From assembly GCA_036897095.1 (NCBI GenBank), contig JAYMSP010000320.1, positions 1-58,145 on the forward strand: a stretch of DNA of 58,145 nucleotides, in the 5' to 3' direction. This document shows positions 48,290-58,145 of the stretch, in pieces. The translations under genes and the position numbers were made by a program. The number at the start of each line of letters is the position of its first letter. Position 1 is the first letter of the stretch. The DNA is from Plantago elongata (lineage: Eukaryota > Streptophyta > Magnoliopsida > Lamiales > Plantaginaceae). Under the pieces are notes generated by a model. That model saw only the letters and a list, made by a program, of their open reading frames with translations, made no database searches and was not told the origin of the DNA.

Positions 48290-49455
48290 AGTCCCACTCT
48301 AGTACAGTGTAGCTTAGCTAATATAGCTAGTAGTTCAGTCCCATACAACTAAAGGGTAGAACTAAGCTATCCCAATTCTCTCACTAAAGTTCTCCTCTTC
48401 TCACTTCTCTCAAGGTAAAAAAATGGCTGCTCTTGAAGTTTTTTCATCAACAATGTGCAAATGAGACTGTTTTAGTGTCCTATAGTTTTGTGATTATGTT
48501 TTCTTTTAGCTTTATCGACATGCATGAGTGTCACTGTGTGTGTTGACCTTGGCTCTTCCTCTCTCATGTTTGTAATTTTCTGAATCTGTTTGAAATTTCT
48601 CTCGGTGAAGATGTTTTTACCGATTTTGGAGAAGATTTGGTTGTTTTTGCGATTTTTTCTTATTTCGGTGTGGTTTTTAGTTCTCTACAGTTTTTCAAAA
48701 GCAATACGACACCGTTTTTATGAAACGGCGGTAGAAATTTGATGTAAGTTCTGATTTTTACTTTTGTGAGTGTACGGTTTCTTTCTGTAGTTTTGTTTTT
48801 CTTTCTGTTAACATGCATGTTTGTTTTTAGGCCATTTTTGGCTGAGATGTTCTGTTTATGAGCTTCTTTCTGGTTAAATGTGCAGTTTAAGCTAGGATCT
48901 GAAATATGCATTTGCATTGAAGTACTATTGATTTACTTTGGAATTTTTTCATCATGTGAGGAGTATGTTGAACTATAAGGTAGTTTTTTTGCTTCTATAA
49001 ATGCCATCTGTCCTTTTCTTTTTTCCCTTCATTTTTATTGTACTACTTTACACGCGGTTGGAAAGTTGAGAAAGTTCTTCCTGTTTCTTTGAGTTTGCAG
49101 AACATTATGAAATGCAATTTTGCTGTGTTTCTCAAGTCCTTTGAGGAATCCTTGACTTGTTAGTGTTTTTCAAGGAAACTTTGTTTACTCAAGAACTGTA
49201 TGCAAATATGTTGTACTGTATGTTTAAGTATTTTCTTCATTTGGATCTCTATGGTTAGTTGTGCATTATTTTTCGAGCAACAAGTTTGCATATCTTGTTC
49301 ATGGTTTACCATATATGCTTCCTCTGCATTAAATGTGTGATTTTTCTTTTGGTATAGATTAAGTACACATTAAAAGATTGTCTTTTGAACTATGAGATAG
49401 TAGATATGTTCCAGACTTTCTCTATTTGACTTCAACTATTAAATGTTCATTTCAG
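48290..49455 (+). other. AGO4 5'-UTR exon and leader intron
   Basis: A pyrimidine-rich leader (TCTCCTCTTCTCACTTCTCT) ends CAAG|GTAAAA at 48414/48415. The intron runs to TTTCAG at 49455, 12 bases before the AGO4 start codon. Leader introns are common in plant AGO genes. The transcription start is not defined by a clear TATA box. Confidence 0.6.
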
Positions 49456-49467
49456 AAGTATTTTGTG

Positions 49468-52400
49468 ATGGATTCATCTGATCAAGATGGCAATGGACCT
49501 CCAGAAGCTCTGCCGCCACCTCCAGAAGATCTGCCACCACCTCCTGAAGATCTACCACCACCTCCCCCTCTGAAAGCTGAGATTCAACCTAAGGTTTTCC
49601 GTGCCCCAATGGCTAGACGCGGCCTTGGAACCAAGGGCAATAAGGTTGCTATACTGACTAACCATTTCAAAGTCAACGTCAATAGCAGCACTGATGGGTA
49701 CTTCTTCCACTACAGTGTATGTATACTTAACTCGTCTCCAATTTTGATTCTTGTCCTGTGGATGAACTTACGTGAGCAAACATTTCCATATCGTTTGACT
49801 TGTAGGTTGCGATTTTCTATGAGGATGGTCGCCCTGTCGACGCGAAGGGTGTGGGGAGAAGAGTGCTTGATCGAGTCCACGAGACTTACTTTTCTGAGTT
49901 GGATGGGAAAGATTTTGCCTATGATGGTGAAAAAAGTCTGTTTACTGTTGGTTCACTTCCGAGGAACAAACACGAGTATGAAGTCATCCTCGAGGAGGTC
50001 ACATCAAGCCGGTGCGTATAACATTTGTCGTCTGTCACCGTGTCACTTATTGTTCATTAAATTACTTTTACTATTATTATGTTTGTGTATAGTAGTTGAT
50101 ATGTTTTTTCTTTTTCTTTTTTTTTTAAATTATTATTTTTATCTAGAAACAATGTAAATGCAAGTCCTGGAAGTCCAAATGAAAATGACAAGAAGAGGAT
50201 TCGGCGTCCATACAATTCCAAAACCTTCAAAGTGGAAATAAGCTTTGCAGCTAAAATTCCCATGCAGGCCATTGCAAATGCTTTACGTGGTCAAGAATCT
50301 GAAAATTCACAAGAGGCCATAAGGGTTTTAGACATAATTTTGAGGCAGCATGCAGCAAAGAAGTAAGTAATGCATGGTAGACTTGGTAGTAATTGCTAAT
50401 TAGAAATTAAGTGACAAAATTAATATCTCACTACATGCTGCTTAATATTAGGGGCTGCCTTCTCGTTCGTCAATCTTTCTTCCATAATGATCCAAAGACA
50501 TTTGTTGATGTCGGAGGTGGTGTTCTCGGTTGTCGTGGTTTCCATACTAGCTTCAGGACCACGCAGGGTGGATTGTCTTTGAACATTGGTAACTTATTGT
50601 CACCAACAGTTGAAACTTTTCCTCTTGTGATTGCATGTTGTTGAAGCATCTTGTTTCTTTTTATACTGTACTAGTGGGTAACGCAAGTTTGGTTTCTTTC
50701 GTACTTCAGATGTATCGACTACCATGATTATCCAACCTGGACCTTTGGTAGATTTCTTGATAGCTAACCAAAATGTGAAAGACCCCTTCTCTGTCGACTG
50801 GGCAAAAGTAAGAGGCTCCCGTTGTATCTGTATTTAGTCAAGCATATAATCTCATTTTGCTGCAAGCTTTCTCATCTCATTGAATAACTTTCTGCAAAAC
50901 CTAACTTATCAGGCAAAGCGAACTCTGAAGAATTTGAGGGTAAGGACCAGCCCAAGTAACCAAGAGTTCAAAATTTGTGGGCTTAGTGATATGACATGCA
51001 AAGAACAAACGTATGCTTTCTTATTCTGCTAAGTTTCTCTCGACTCTTTAAAAGGTTCCCCAGATATGTTGTTGATATTCCTTTTAGAATCCTTAATGTT
51101 ACATTAATGTTCCACATCAAATATTGTAGCTTTACACTGAAGCAGAAGGGAACTGACGGTGAATTTGAAACAAACGAAGTTACTGTGTATGATTATTTTG
51201 TTAATCACCGGAAGATTGACTTGAGATACTCTGGTGACTTACCATGCATTAATGTTGGGAAGCCCAAACGCCCGACATACTTCCCTGTCGAGGTAACCAA
51301 TAAATTATATTTGTACATCTGTAAAAAAAGTTACTGAATACATGAATGATAGATTATTGGGTGATCTTGCTATGTATGTGGTGAACAGCTGTGTTCCTTG
51401 GTTTCTCTGCAACGTTACACAAAGGCTCTCTCCACATTTCAAAGATCTTCACTGGTGGAAAAATCACGTCAGAAGCCTCAGGAGAGGATGTCTGCCTTGT
51501 CTAATGTAATTTTTTTTACTGGCACATTCTTAACATTCAAGCCATGTGGTAGTGTACCAGTGTACCTTAGATACCCTTCGAATTTTGCAGGCTCTGAAAA
51601 TTAACAACTATGCCGCTGAGCCGCTGCTTCGCTCTTGTGGTATCTCCATCAGCAATAACTTCACGCAGGTTGAAGGTCGAGTCCTGCCTCCTCCAAAAGT
51701 ATGACAAGAGACAATATTCTTGTGCTTTCATGTAAATATATCAGTTCTGCTGCTGTAGGGAACTGTTCTTAACCATCATTAATCTAACGTGCAGCTGAAA
51801 GTTGCGAATGGTGATGAGCTCTTTACTCGGAATGGTAGATGGAATTTTAAGAACAAGGTAACATAACATCATGGTTATTTATACAGTAGGTGATGTACTT
51901 TGTTTAAATCCGTTTGTAATTCTATTGACAACCCTTGCGTGGCCTCAACAGAAATATGTGAATGCCTGTAAGATCGAACGCTGGGCCGTGGTGAATTTCT
52001 CTGCTCGTTGCGATGTTCGTGGCCTTATCAGAGATTTAACAAGGATTGGAGAATCCAAAGGAATTGTATGTTTACTTTTCTCCCACTGTTTTCTGCTTAC
52101 ATCAGTTGGAAAATATCCAGTAACACCCTTCGTTTTGTATGTTTTCTTTAGCGAATTGAGCCGCCGAAAGATGTCTTCGAGGAAAGTCCTCAGTATCGCA
52201 GAGCACCACCACTGGTTAGGGTTGAGAAAATGCTCGAAGAAATGCAGTCAAGGCTACCTGGGCAGCCTAAGTTCCTGCTCTGTTTGATCCCTGAGAGGAA
52301 AAACTGTGTCATTTATGGTTTGTGTGATAATTTTGCTTTTTTTGCTTTCCATTTCTTTTTATTTCATTAGATGCAGTTCTATTTATGATATGATCTGCAC

Positions 52401-55018
52401 TTTAAGGTCCTTGGAAGCGGAAGAACTTGTCAGATTTCGGAGTCACAACACAATGCATGTGCCCTTTAAAAGTGAATGACAATTATTTGGAGAATCTACT
52501 GCTTAAGATAAATGCCAAGGTTTGGTTCTCCACTCACTTGCATCTTGTGGTATCACAGTACTACTGCCTAGTTCTAACGATTTCACTTTCTGGCAGCTTG
52601 GCGGTTTAAATTCTGTATTAGCTGCTGAGCTGGTACCTTCCATTCCGATGGTATCTAAGGTTCCTACCTTGATCCTTGGAATGGATGTGTCACACGGCTC
52701 ACCTGGTCAGTCTGATATCCCATCCATTGCTGCTGTAAGTGCTTCCGGATTCCTCTTCATACTTGTTCCATTTCTCACAGTTCGGTCTGTATCTTTGTGC
52801 ATTAATTTTTTTTGTATGAGTATGGTTTCAAACTTTGACCTTTAGATTTGCACCTGAGCATTTTTATTGCATGTAATCTCAGGTTGTTAGCTCCAGGCAC
52901 TGGCCATCAATTTCTCGATATAGAGCATGCGTTCGCACCCAATCCCCAAAGGTTGAAATGATTGATTCGCTTTATCAACGCATCTCTGACACTGAAGACA
53001 AGGGCATTATGAGGTACCTATGGGCTTAAATAACCTCCTTAGTCCTCTATTATGTATGATGTGTTTGTAACTAGCATTTTTTTTGTAAGCTATGAACATT
53101 AAAAGGCTATCTAAATATCACTTTTGTAACATGTTTTTATATGGATGAAATCCGGATTATCTTTAATGTTCTCCAATGATTTGCAGGGAACTTCTTGTAG
53201 ATTTCTATAGTAGTTCTATGAAACGAAAGCCTGATCAGATAATCATTTTCAGGTAACATAATTAATTCCATCCTGGCAAACTAATAAACGCAGTTACTTA
53301 TTGTTGATGGCGTGTATATGAGAAGCGAGGATACATGTTTGAAATAATGCTGGCAGATGTGTGATCTGATTCTGAGCATTTCATTTCTGAAATAAATCTT
53401 ACGCATGCTTCTCTGTCTGAAATTAATCTACTACTCATGCTTGAGATTTACCTCTATGAACTCTTCTGCCAATTCACCAACTTTCAAGGGAATTCTTCAA
53501 AGTTCAAATGTCTAAATGGAAATGTAAAGGTGATTTTAAGGTTCAACATCACTACTCGTTATTTTGTGAAACCTTACTGGTCAGTCAAGTTTCACAATCA
53601 CCTGTTCTACAAAGCCACTGATTGCATTAATTAGTCTCTTCGTTTTGCTAATACTGTCTGTGTTGATTATTCACTCTATATATTCCAGAGATGGTGTGAG
53701 TGAGTCACAGTTTAATCAAGTTTTGAACATTGAGCTGAACCAGATTATTGAGGTGACTACTCTGAATCTTATCCCTTTTTTTTTTATTGTTGCGGGTCCT
53801 CCGTACATCTTTCTGTTAATGACCATCCTATTTGATGCAGGCTTGCAAGATGTTAGACGAGAATTGGTCGCCCAAGTTTGTGGTCATTGTTGCTCAAAAA
53901 AACCACCACACTAAATTCTTTTTGCCAAATTCTCCAGATAATGTGCAGCCAGGTGACACATGACACATCTTCTGTATATTCATGCTATTTTATAAAATTT
54001 TAAACAAAGTTAAAGAGCTTCAAAGATTAAACTTGCACTAATAGTTAGAACCATTACCACTCTGATTCTGCAGGGACAGTGATTGATAACAAAATCTGTC
54101 ACCCCAGAAACTATGACTTCTACCTGTGTGCCCATGCTGGAATGATTGTAAGAAGCTTTTGATTTTCCTTTTCTGTGTTTTCTTATCTAATCTTATGGCT
54201 CGCTGTTATCGATGTTGAACTGTCATTGTTCTTTTATAATACTACTGTGGTGAAAAGTGTTCAATTTAATGTTGAGTGAAATGTTTAATAGTTGCAGTTA
54301 TTCTTAAACTGGCATGCAATGCTAATTGTCACTTCGTAATTCTTCTTTTCAAGGGTACTACTCGGCCTACTCATTATCATGTCCTGTTAGACGAAGTTGG
54401 TTTTTCTCCAGACGATCTGCAAGAGCTTGTGCATTCTTTGTCCTATGTGTAAGTCTACTAATGAACTATCAACACCTCTTTTTGGTGAAACAAATCCATT
54501 CACATTAAGTACCCGACCTTTTAATTTCTTAATAATTTATTAAACCGCTTGTGATCTTCTCTGCAGCTACCAGCGCAGCACAACTGCCATATCCATAGGT
54601 ATTTATTTACAAGACTATTTTCCATGTGTTTTAGAATATTTATCTCTAGTGACCTGAATATACACTCTTGCCTTTTATTAATTCTCTCCTAAAGCTCTCC
54701 AGAGTAGTAGTTTTCCAGACTTGGAATGAATCATTGATAAGCCACTGAAATGAAATGGGTGTATTCTAATGTTTATGTTACCTTGGTCCTGTGAGATTCC
54801 ATGCACCTTAATTTTCTAATGCTTCTTTGGTTCTACTTATAGTTGCACCAATAGCATATGCGCACTTGGCTGCTACCCAGTTGGGCCAGTGGATGAAGTT
54901 TGAGGACATGTCTGAGACATCATCTAGCCACAATGGAAATGCACCTGGCAATGCTCCACCAGTGCCACCCATGCCACTGTTGAAGGAGAATGTCCGCGAC
55001 TCGATGTTCTTCGTCTAA
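49468..55018 (+). CDS. AGO4: Argonaute, AGO4 clade, 22 coding exons
   Basis: Binds mainly 24-nt siRNAs and guides RNA-directed DNA methylation in the nucleus with Pol V transcripts. Coding exons: 49468-49716, 49806-50011, 50147-50362, 50452-50588, 50710-50807, 50913-51010, 51130-51292, 51389-51505, 51591-51698, 51795-51857, 51952-52065, 52152-52317, 52407-52519, 52597-52734, 52883-53013, 53187-53252, 53689-53752, 53841-53952, 54074-54147, 54354-54448, 54567-54598, 54843-55018. The frame is open: 911 residues. Seen: a proline-rich N-terminus with a repeated LPPPPED unit, ArgoN ([20 protein letters not shown]), PAZ, MID and PIWI domains. The slicer triad is present: Asp646 (GMDVSHGS), Asp729 (FRDGVSE), His861 (AYAHLAA); spacing 83 and 132, close to Arabidopsis AGO4. 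Ends [13 protein letters not shown]4 versus a close paralogue (AGO8/AGO9-like) is not settled. Confidence 0.96.
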
Positions 55019-55675
55019 CAGACTACAAGCCTTTTAGTAACTTATGCTGTGAATTTTATTTGGTATGATGTTTTGTGGAACAGTGCTAAGTATAGTGCAG
55101 AACTCATAGTAATAGTCTGCCACTGTAAATAAGTAACCATGCCCAGATGTGGGGGGTGTTTTATTCTAGTTTTGTTGACTTGGGTACTTTTGTGTAAGAT
55201 ATGGTGTCCCCTTCCCCTGTAGGAACTCTTGTTTTCTGTATGAACTCCCGTTATTTTAACTTATGTCTGTTAGGTTTCTTCTGTGTAGCTGTTGTGCCGT
55301 TGGGGTGCTTTTTTTGTAGGGAATGCATTGAATCTTTGCGGTTTCACCTTGTTCACCACCGTTTCAAGAAATGTGTTTTGCTCAGGATTTGATCAGCTCA
55401 TATGCATGCTATTGCATGGTCTTCATTTCTTGAAGGGCGATGCATGCCCAAGTGGCTATAACTAAAAGATGACACGATCAGGCTTTGTATCTTGAAAGTT
55501 ATGTGGACACTGGAGAGATCCTTATTTATGGCAGATTACACCTGATATCTCATGATTGGGAGATACACTCCCAGATTATTTTTGTAGATGATGCTCTGAC
55601 AAATCTGACCTGATGAACCAGGGTGGTTACTCATGACATGAGTCACTTTAACGATTGTTTAGCACTTTAACGATT
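55019..55675. other. AGO4 3'-UTR and flank
   Basis: The probable 3'-UTR extends to about 55250-55400. The 20-base unit CACTTTAACGATTGTTTAGC is repeated in direct tandem at 55644-55682, immediately before the hAT element. Confidence 0.5.
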
Positions 55676-55683
55676 GTTTAGCA

Positions 55684-56188
55684 TAGGGGTGTTTAAAAAA
55701 ATCTGACAATTCGATCCGATCCAATCTAATTCGGTGTGTTCGAATTGGATTACGGATTAGCATATTTGAGATCCGAAGATTTTCGAATTAATGCAATCCG
55801 ATCCATCGAATTATTCGATTTTAATCCGAAATATTTAAAAAAAGAAAAGACCTCTTTTCAAAGGCAAAAACGTCCTTTGAAATAACAACTTATATCCAAA
55901 TCAGTAACAAAAATTCAAAACAAATCCTCATCATCTATTCATCCTTATTCATTTCCGTCCTTTCTATTTTTTTGGAAGTTCTGGTAACGTTGAGGAAGAA
56001 AGCATAATTTATTTTTATTATTTTTTTATGTTTTCGGATTAATCCGGAAACCCCGATCCGAGCAGGATTAATTCGAATCCGATCTGAACCACTCGGATCG
56101 GATTACGGATTGATTTCAAGGTGCTCCGTTCATATTCATCCGAACTTCGAATCGAATTAGATCGGATTAATCCGAACGATCACCCCTA
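55684..56188. mobile_element. Non-autonomous hAT-type element, 505 bp
   Basis: Ends TAGGGGTG and the complementary CACCCCTA, flanked by exact 8-bp direct repeats GTTTAGCA (55676-55683 and 56189-56196). Subterminal regions hold many ATCCGAT, TCGGATTA and ATTCGAA motifs in both orientations. No ORF; the middle is AT-rich. The 8-bp duplication and YARNG-like ends fit hAT. It belongs to a different subfamily from the element at 12601 but has the same architecture. Confidence 0.88.
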
Positions 56189-56720
56189 GTTTAGCATAAT
56201 TTTGAAATACAGGTAGATTTGTTTTTTAATCATCCACAAGGTATGACTGTAACCATGTTGTCCCGACGACAACCTCATACTTAACAAATCATTCTGGTAT
56301 TGTAGACAAATACTGGATTCTGGCCCAAGTTTAAAATAATGGTTTGGGCTTGAATTGGATTTTTGTGCTTATAGACAAGTTTAGTCAAATGTCAAAGGTC
56401 ACAATTCATGTTCATTGTCAACTCGTCCTCACCCCTCATAGAGGTTCTTCGCTTTTCTTACAAAACCTATGCACATTTCGTTATCCTTTCTCAGTTCCAT
56501 TTAACTTTTCTTATTAACATCATTTTCAATTTTAAGTTTAATTTAATTACAAATAATACCTCTTTTAAATTTGAATTATTTAAAAATTTATAATAAAAAT
56601 GTAAATTGCAAATATTTAAGAATGTTAAATGTTAATTTCTTTACCAGAATTTGTTATCAAGATTCTATTCTCTTCAATAAAATTTACTGAACTGAACCGA
56701 AATAAAATATAAATTATAAT
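56189..56720. other. AT-rich intergenic
   Basis: No gene recognised. Bases around 56665-56715 (TTCTCTTCAATAAAATTTACTGAACTGAACC) resemble the left end of the Tourist element at 21411, so a fragment of the same family may lie here. Confidence 0.4.
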
Positions 56721-56723
56721 TAA

Positions 56724-56867
56724 GGCTCTATTCTTTTCAACTTAAAATTATTCAGTTCAGTTAAGTTAAGCTCGCCGCAGTTGTAATTTATACTACCTTA
56801 TTTCAGTTTAATTAAATTCAGTTCAATTGTGTTAAATTTAGTTAATTTCCGTTTAAAACACAGAGCC
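56724..56867. mobile_element. Small Tourist-like MITE, 144 bp
   Basis: Ends GGCTCTATTCTTTTCAAC and, complemented, GGCTCTGTGTTTTAAAC are flanked by TAA (56721-56723, 56868-56870). The interior has CAGTTCAG and TTAATT-type motifs as in the 21411 element. No ORF. Confidence 0.65.
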
Positions 56868-57227
56868 TAAATAGAGCTGAATCAAATGGAACTAAACTGT
56901 ACTGAATTGATTTTAAGTTAAAAAAACGTATTCTAATTCGCTCGTAGACGAAGTTTATAACCGTCGATCAGAAAAAGTCAAATGAAAAAACGGACTTGGG
57001 ACGGATGAAATATTTGTGACCCCAACCCATTAAATTCAACATTCTACACTACAACTCCTTCCTTTCAGTAGTTCAGTATTCAAGATTTAAAGTTATCGAA
57101 AGCTGCGGCGAATGCAAATATAAAGAGGGTTAAATTTGCCGGTCAAAATAGCTGGTTCCCACTTCCCATTACCTCCTCGAAGAGATAATCGTCTTAACTT
57201 AATTGCGCTTCTAATCGCAAATTTGCA

Positions 57228-58145
57228 ATGGATGTATTCGAGAGAAGACATAGAACTATCGAACGGGTTATCAAAGCTTTGAAGTCGAATGGTTTTACTT
57301 CTTTTTACTCTTGCTCTTTTACCATGTGTTAATATCTGTGATTTTCAACGAATTTTCCTCTGTAACACGTTTTACTGTGTCGAATTTGGTCAGCTTTTGG
57401 TGGTGACTCCAAGGGTTTCATGCTCAATCGTCCAGAAGAAGTGAAAAATCTCTCCTATTTTGGTATTTTTGTATTCAATTGTTTGCCTGTTTTGCTTTGA
57501 TGTTCGATTTTGTCCATCTCATTCGTTTCCATCTAACAATGCTGCTTGGTGATTGTCATTCTGGAGCGGGGTTTCTTGCTTTACTGTTGTGTTCACTTAC
57601 ACGTACTCGATTTTAACTTCCCGTCTCGTTTACGGAGGGAGTTTGTTCACAGCCTTTCATGATGATATACTTTGTCGTTTTTGTTTCTTTTGTGAAGTAA
57701 ATGGCGAAAGTAAAACCACATTGATATTATAATACCTGTATAGGCTGTTGATATTTTGTGGACAGAACCGACTACCGAGGATAACAATAGCCTATGTTGT
57801 GACTTCAGGTGGAAATAGCATAGAGGTGCCTTCATCAGTAAAATTACCCGTTTATGATAAGATAATGAAGCAGGTGCTACGAACACAACCGGAACAGCCC
57901 AATGTGTGTTCCAAGTCTCTGAGCGTTCCTTCTTCTGAGATACCGATTGAAGTTTCCAGGATTCAAATGACGATGTCTACTCATATGAATGGTATGTTTA
58001 GTTCTTTAATGCCCCTTGCAACTTGTGCATTTTGTCATAGTGATAATTTTGTTTTACACTATGTCGTGATAGCATAATATATTGCGAAATACTATCCTTG
58101 ATCCTGAAACATTGATCTGGGCATAGTTAGTTCATTATTGCTTTG
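57228..58145 (+). CDS. 5' part of an unrecognised gene, cut by the window end
   Basis: Three exons can be joined: 57228-57291, 57394-57462 and 57809-57991, with GT-AG borders and matching phases. They read MDVFERRHRTIERVIKALKS, then NAFGGDSKGFMLNRPEEVKN, LSYFGGNSIEVPSSVKLPVY, DKIMKQVLRTQPEQPNVCSK, and finish with MTMSTHMN before a GTATGT donor. The start codon lies about 115 bases after an AATATAAAG element near 57117. No domain is recognised in these ~105 residues; the N-terminus looks helical and basic, the third exon low-complexity and serine-rich. The acceptor at 57808 was chosen because an alternative at 57765 gives an early stop in the phase set by exon 2. The gene continues beyond 58145. 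Confidence 0.5.

Noticed and set aside
57766-57808. Third exon of the edge gene starting at 57766
   Set aside because: The phase set by the two upstream exons gives a stop in this reading; starting at 57809 keeps the frame and restores a Gly codon.

Overview
This window is nuclear DNA of a flowering plant, almost certainly a eudicot. The genes have many short introns with GT-AG borders, the intergenic DNA is AT-rich, and the proteins read like plant orthologues (CIPK3, CSN2, ascorbate oxidase, a plastid-type GNAT, an AKIN-beta subunit, calmodulin and an AGO4-clade Argonaute). An asterid, perhaps in the Lamiales, is a guess and nothing here proves it. No plasmid, phage, CRISPR or bacterial operon structure is present.

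Layout. 109-3469 (-) is a complete 14-exon CIPK3-like kinase. A 2.4 kb gap separates it from the divergent CSN2 gene at 7048-11551 (+). A spacer follows that contains a 687-bp hAT-type element with an exact 8-bp target duplication (12601-13287). L-ascorbate oxidase lies at 14925-19478 (+). Next is a tandem pair of short secreted peptide genes, 20663-20905 and 22684-22941 (both +), with four CX3C motifs each, matching TATA boxes, and a Tourist-like element between them. A nine-exon GNAT acetyltransferase is at 24019-27070 (+). An unrecognised 161-residue ORF faces it at 27535-28020 (-). 28.0-31.1 kb is repeat-rich (a tRNA-derived SINE, a 130-bp tandem duplication, a Stowaway-like MITE).

31196-35079 (+) is an SnRK1 beta subunit with an array of about 230-bp repeats in intron 1. 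The 3' part of its last exon and the downstream DNA are repeated about five times, to about 38.26 kb. 38.6-39.8 kb holds a weakly supported minus-strand gene candidate. A two-exon calmodulin is at 40236-41666 (-). A decayed PIF/Harbinger accessory gene occupies about 42.2-44.15 kb. 44.2-48.2 kb is intergenic with a second SINE copy and a second Tourist-like MITE. AGO4 (22 coding exons, 911 residues, catalytic DDH intact) is at 49468-55018 (+), followed by a 505-bp hAT element with 8-bp target duplications, a small Tourist-like MITE, and the first three exons of an unrecognised gene that runs off the right end.

The genes share no obvious pathway. This is an ordinary euchromatic stretch of signalling and housekeeping genes (CIPK3, SnRK1-beta and calmodulin in Ca2+/energy signalling; CSN2 in cullin deneddylation; AGO4 in RNA-directed DNA methylation) separated by small non-autonomous transposons. 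The less ordinary items are the CX3C peptide pair, the AKIN-beta terminal-exon array, and a DLG in place of DFG in the kinase. All exon borders were placed by eye from splice dinucleotides, reading phase and remembered family sequence; no alignment or search was run.
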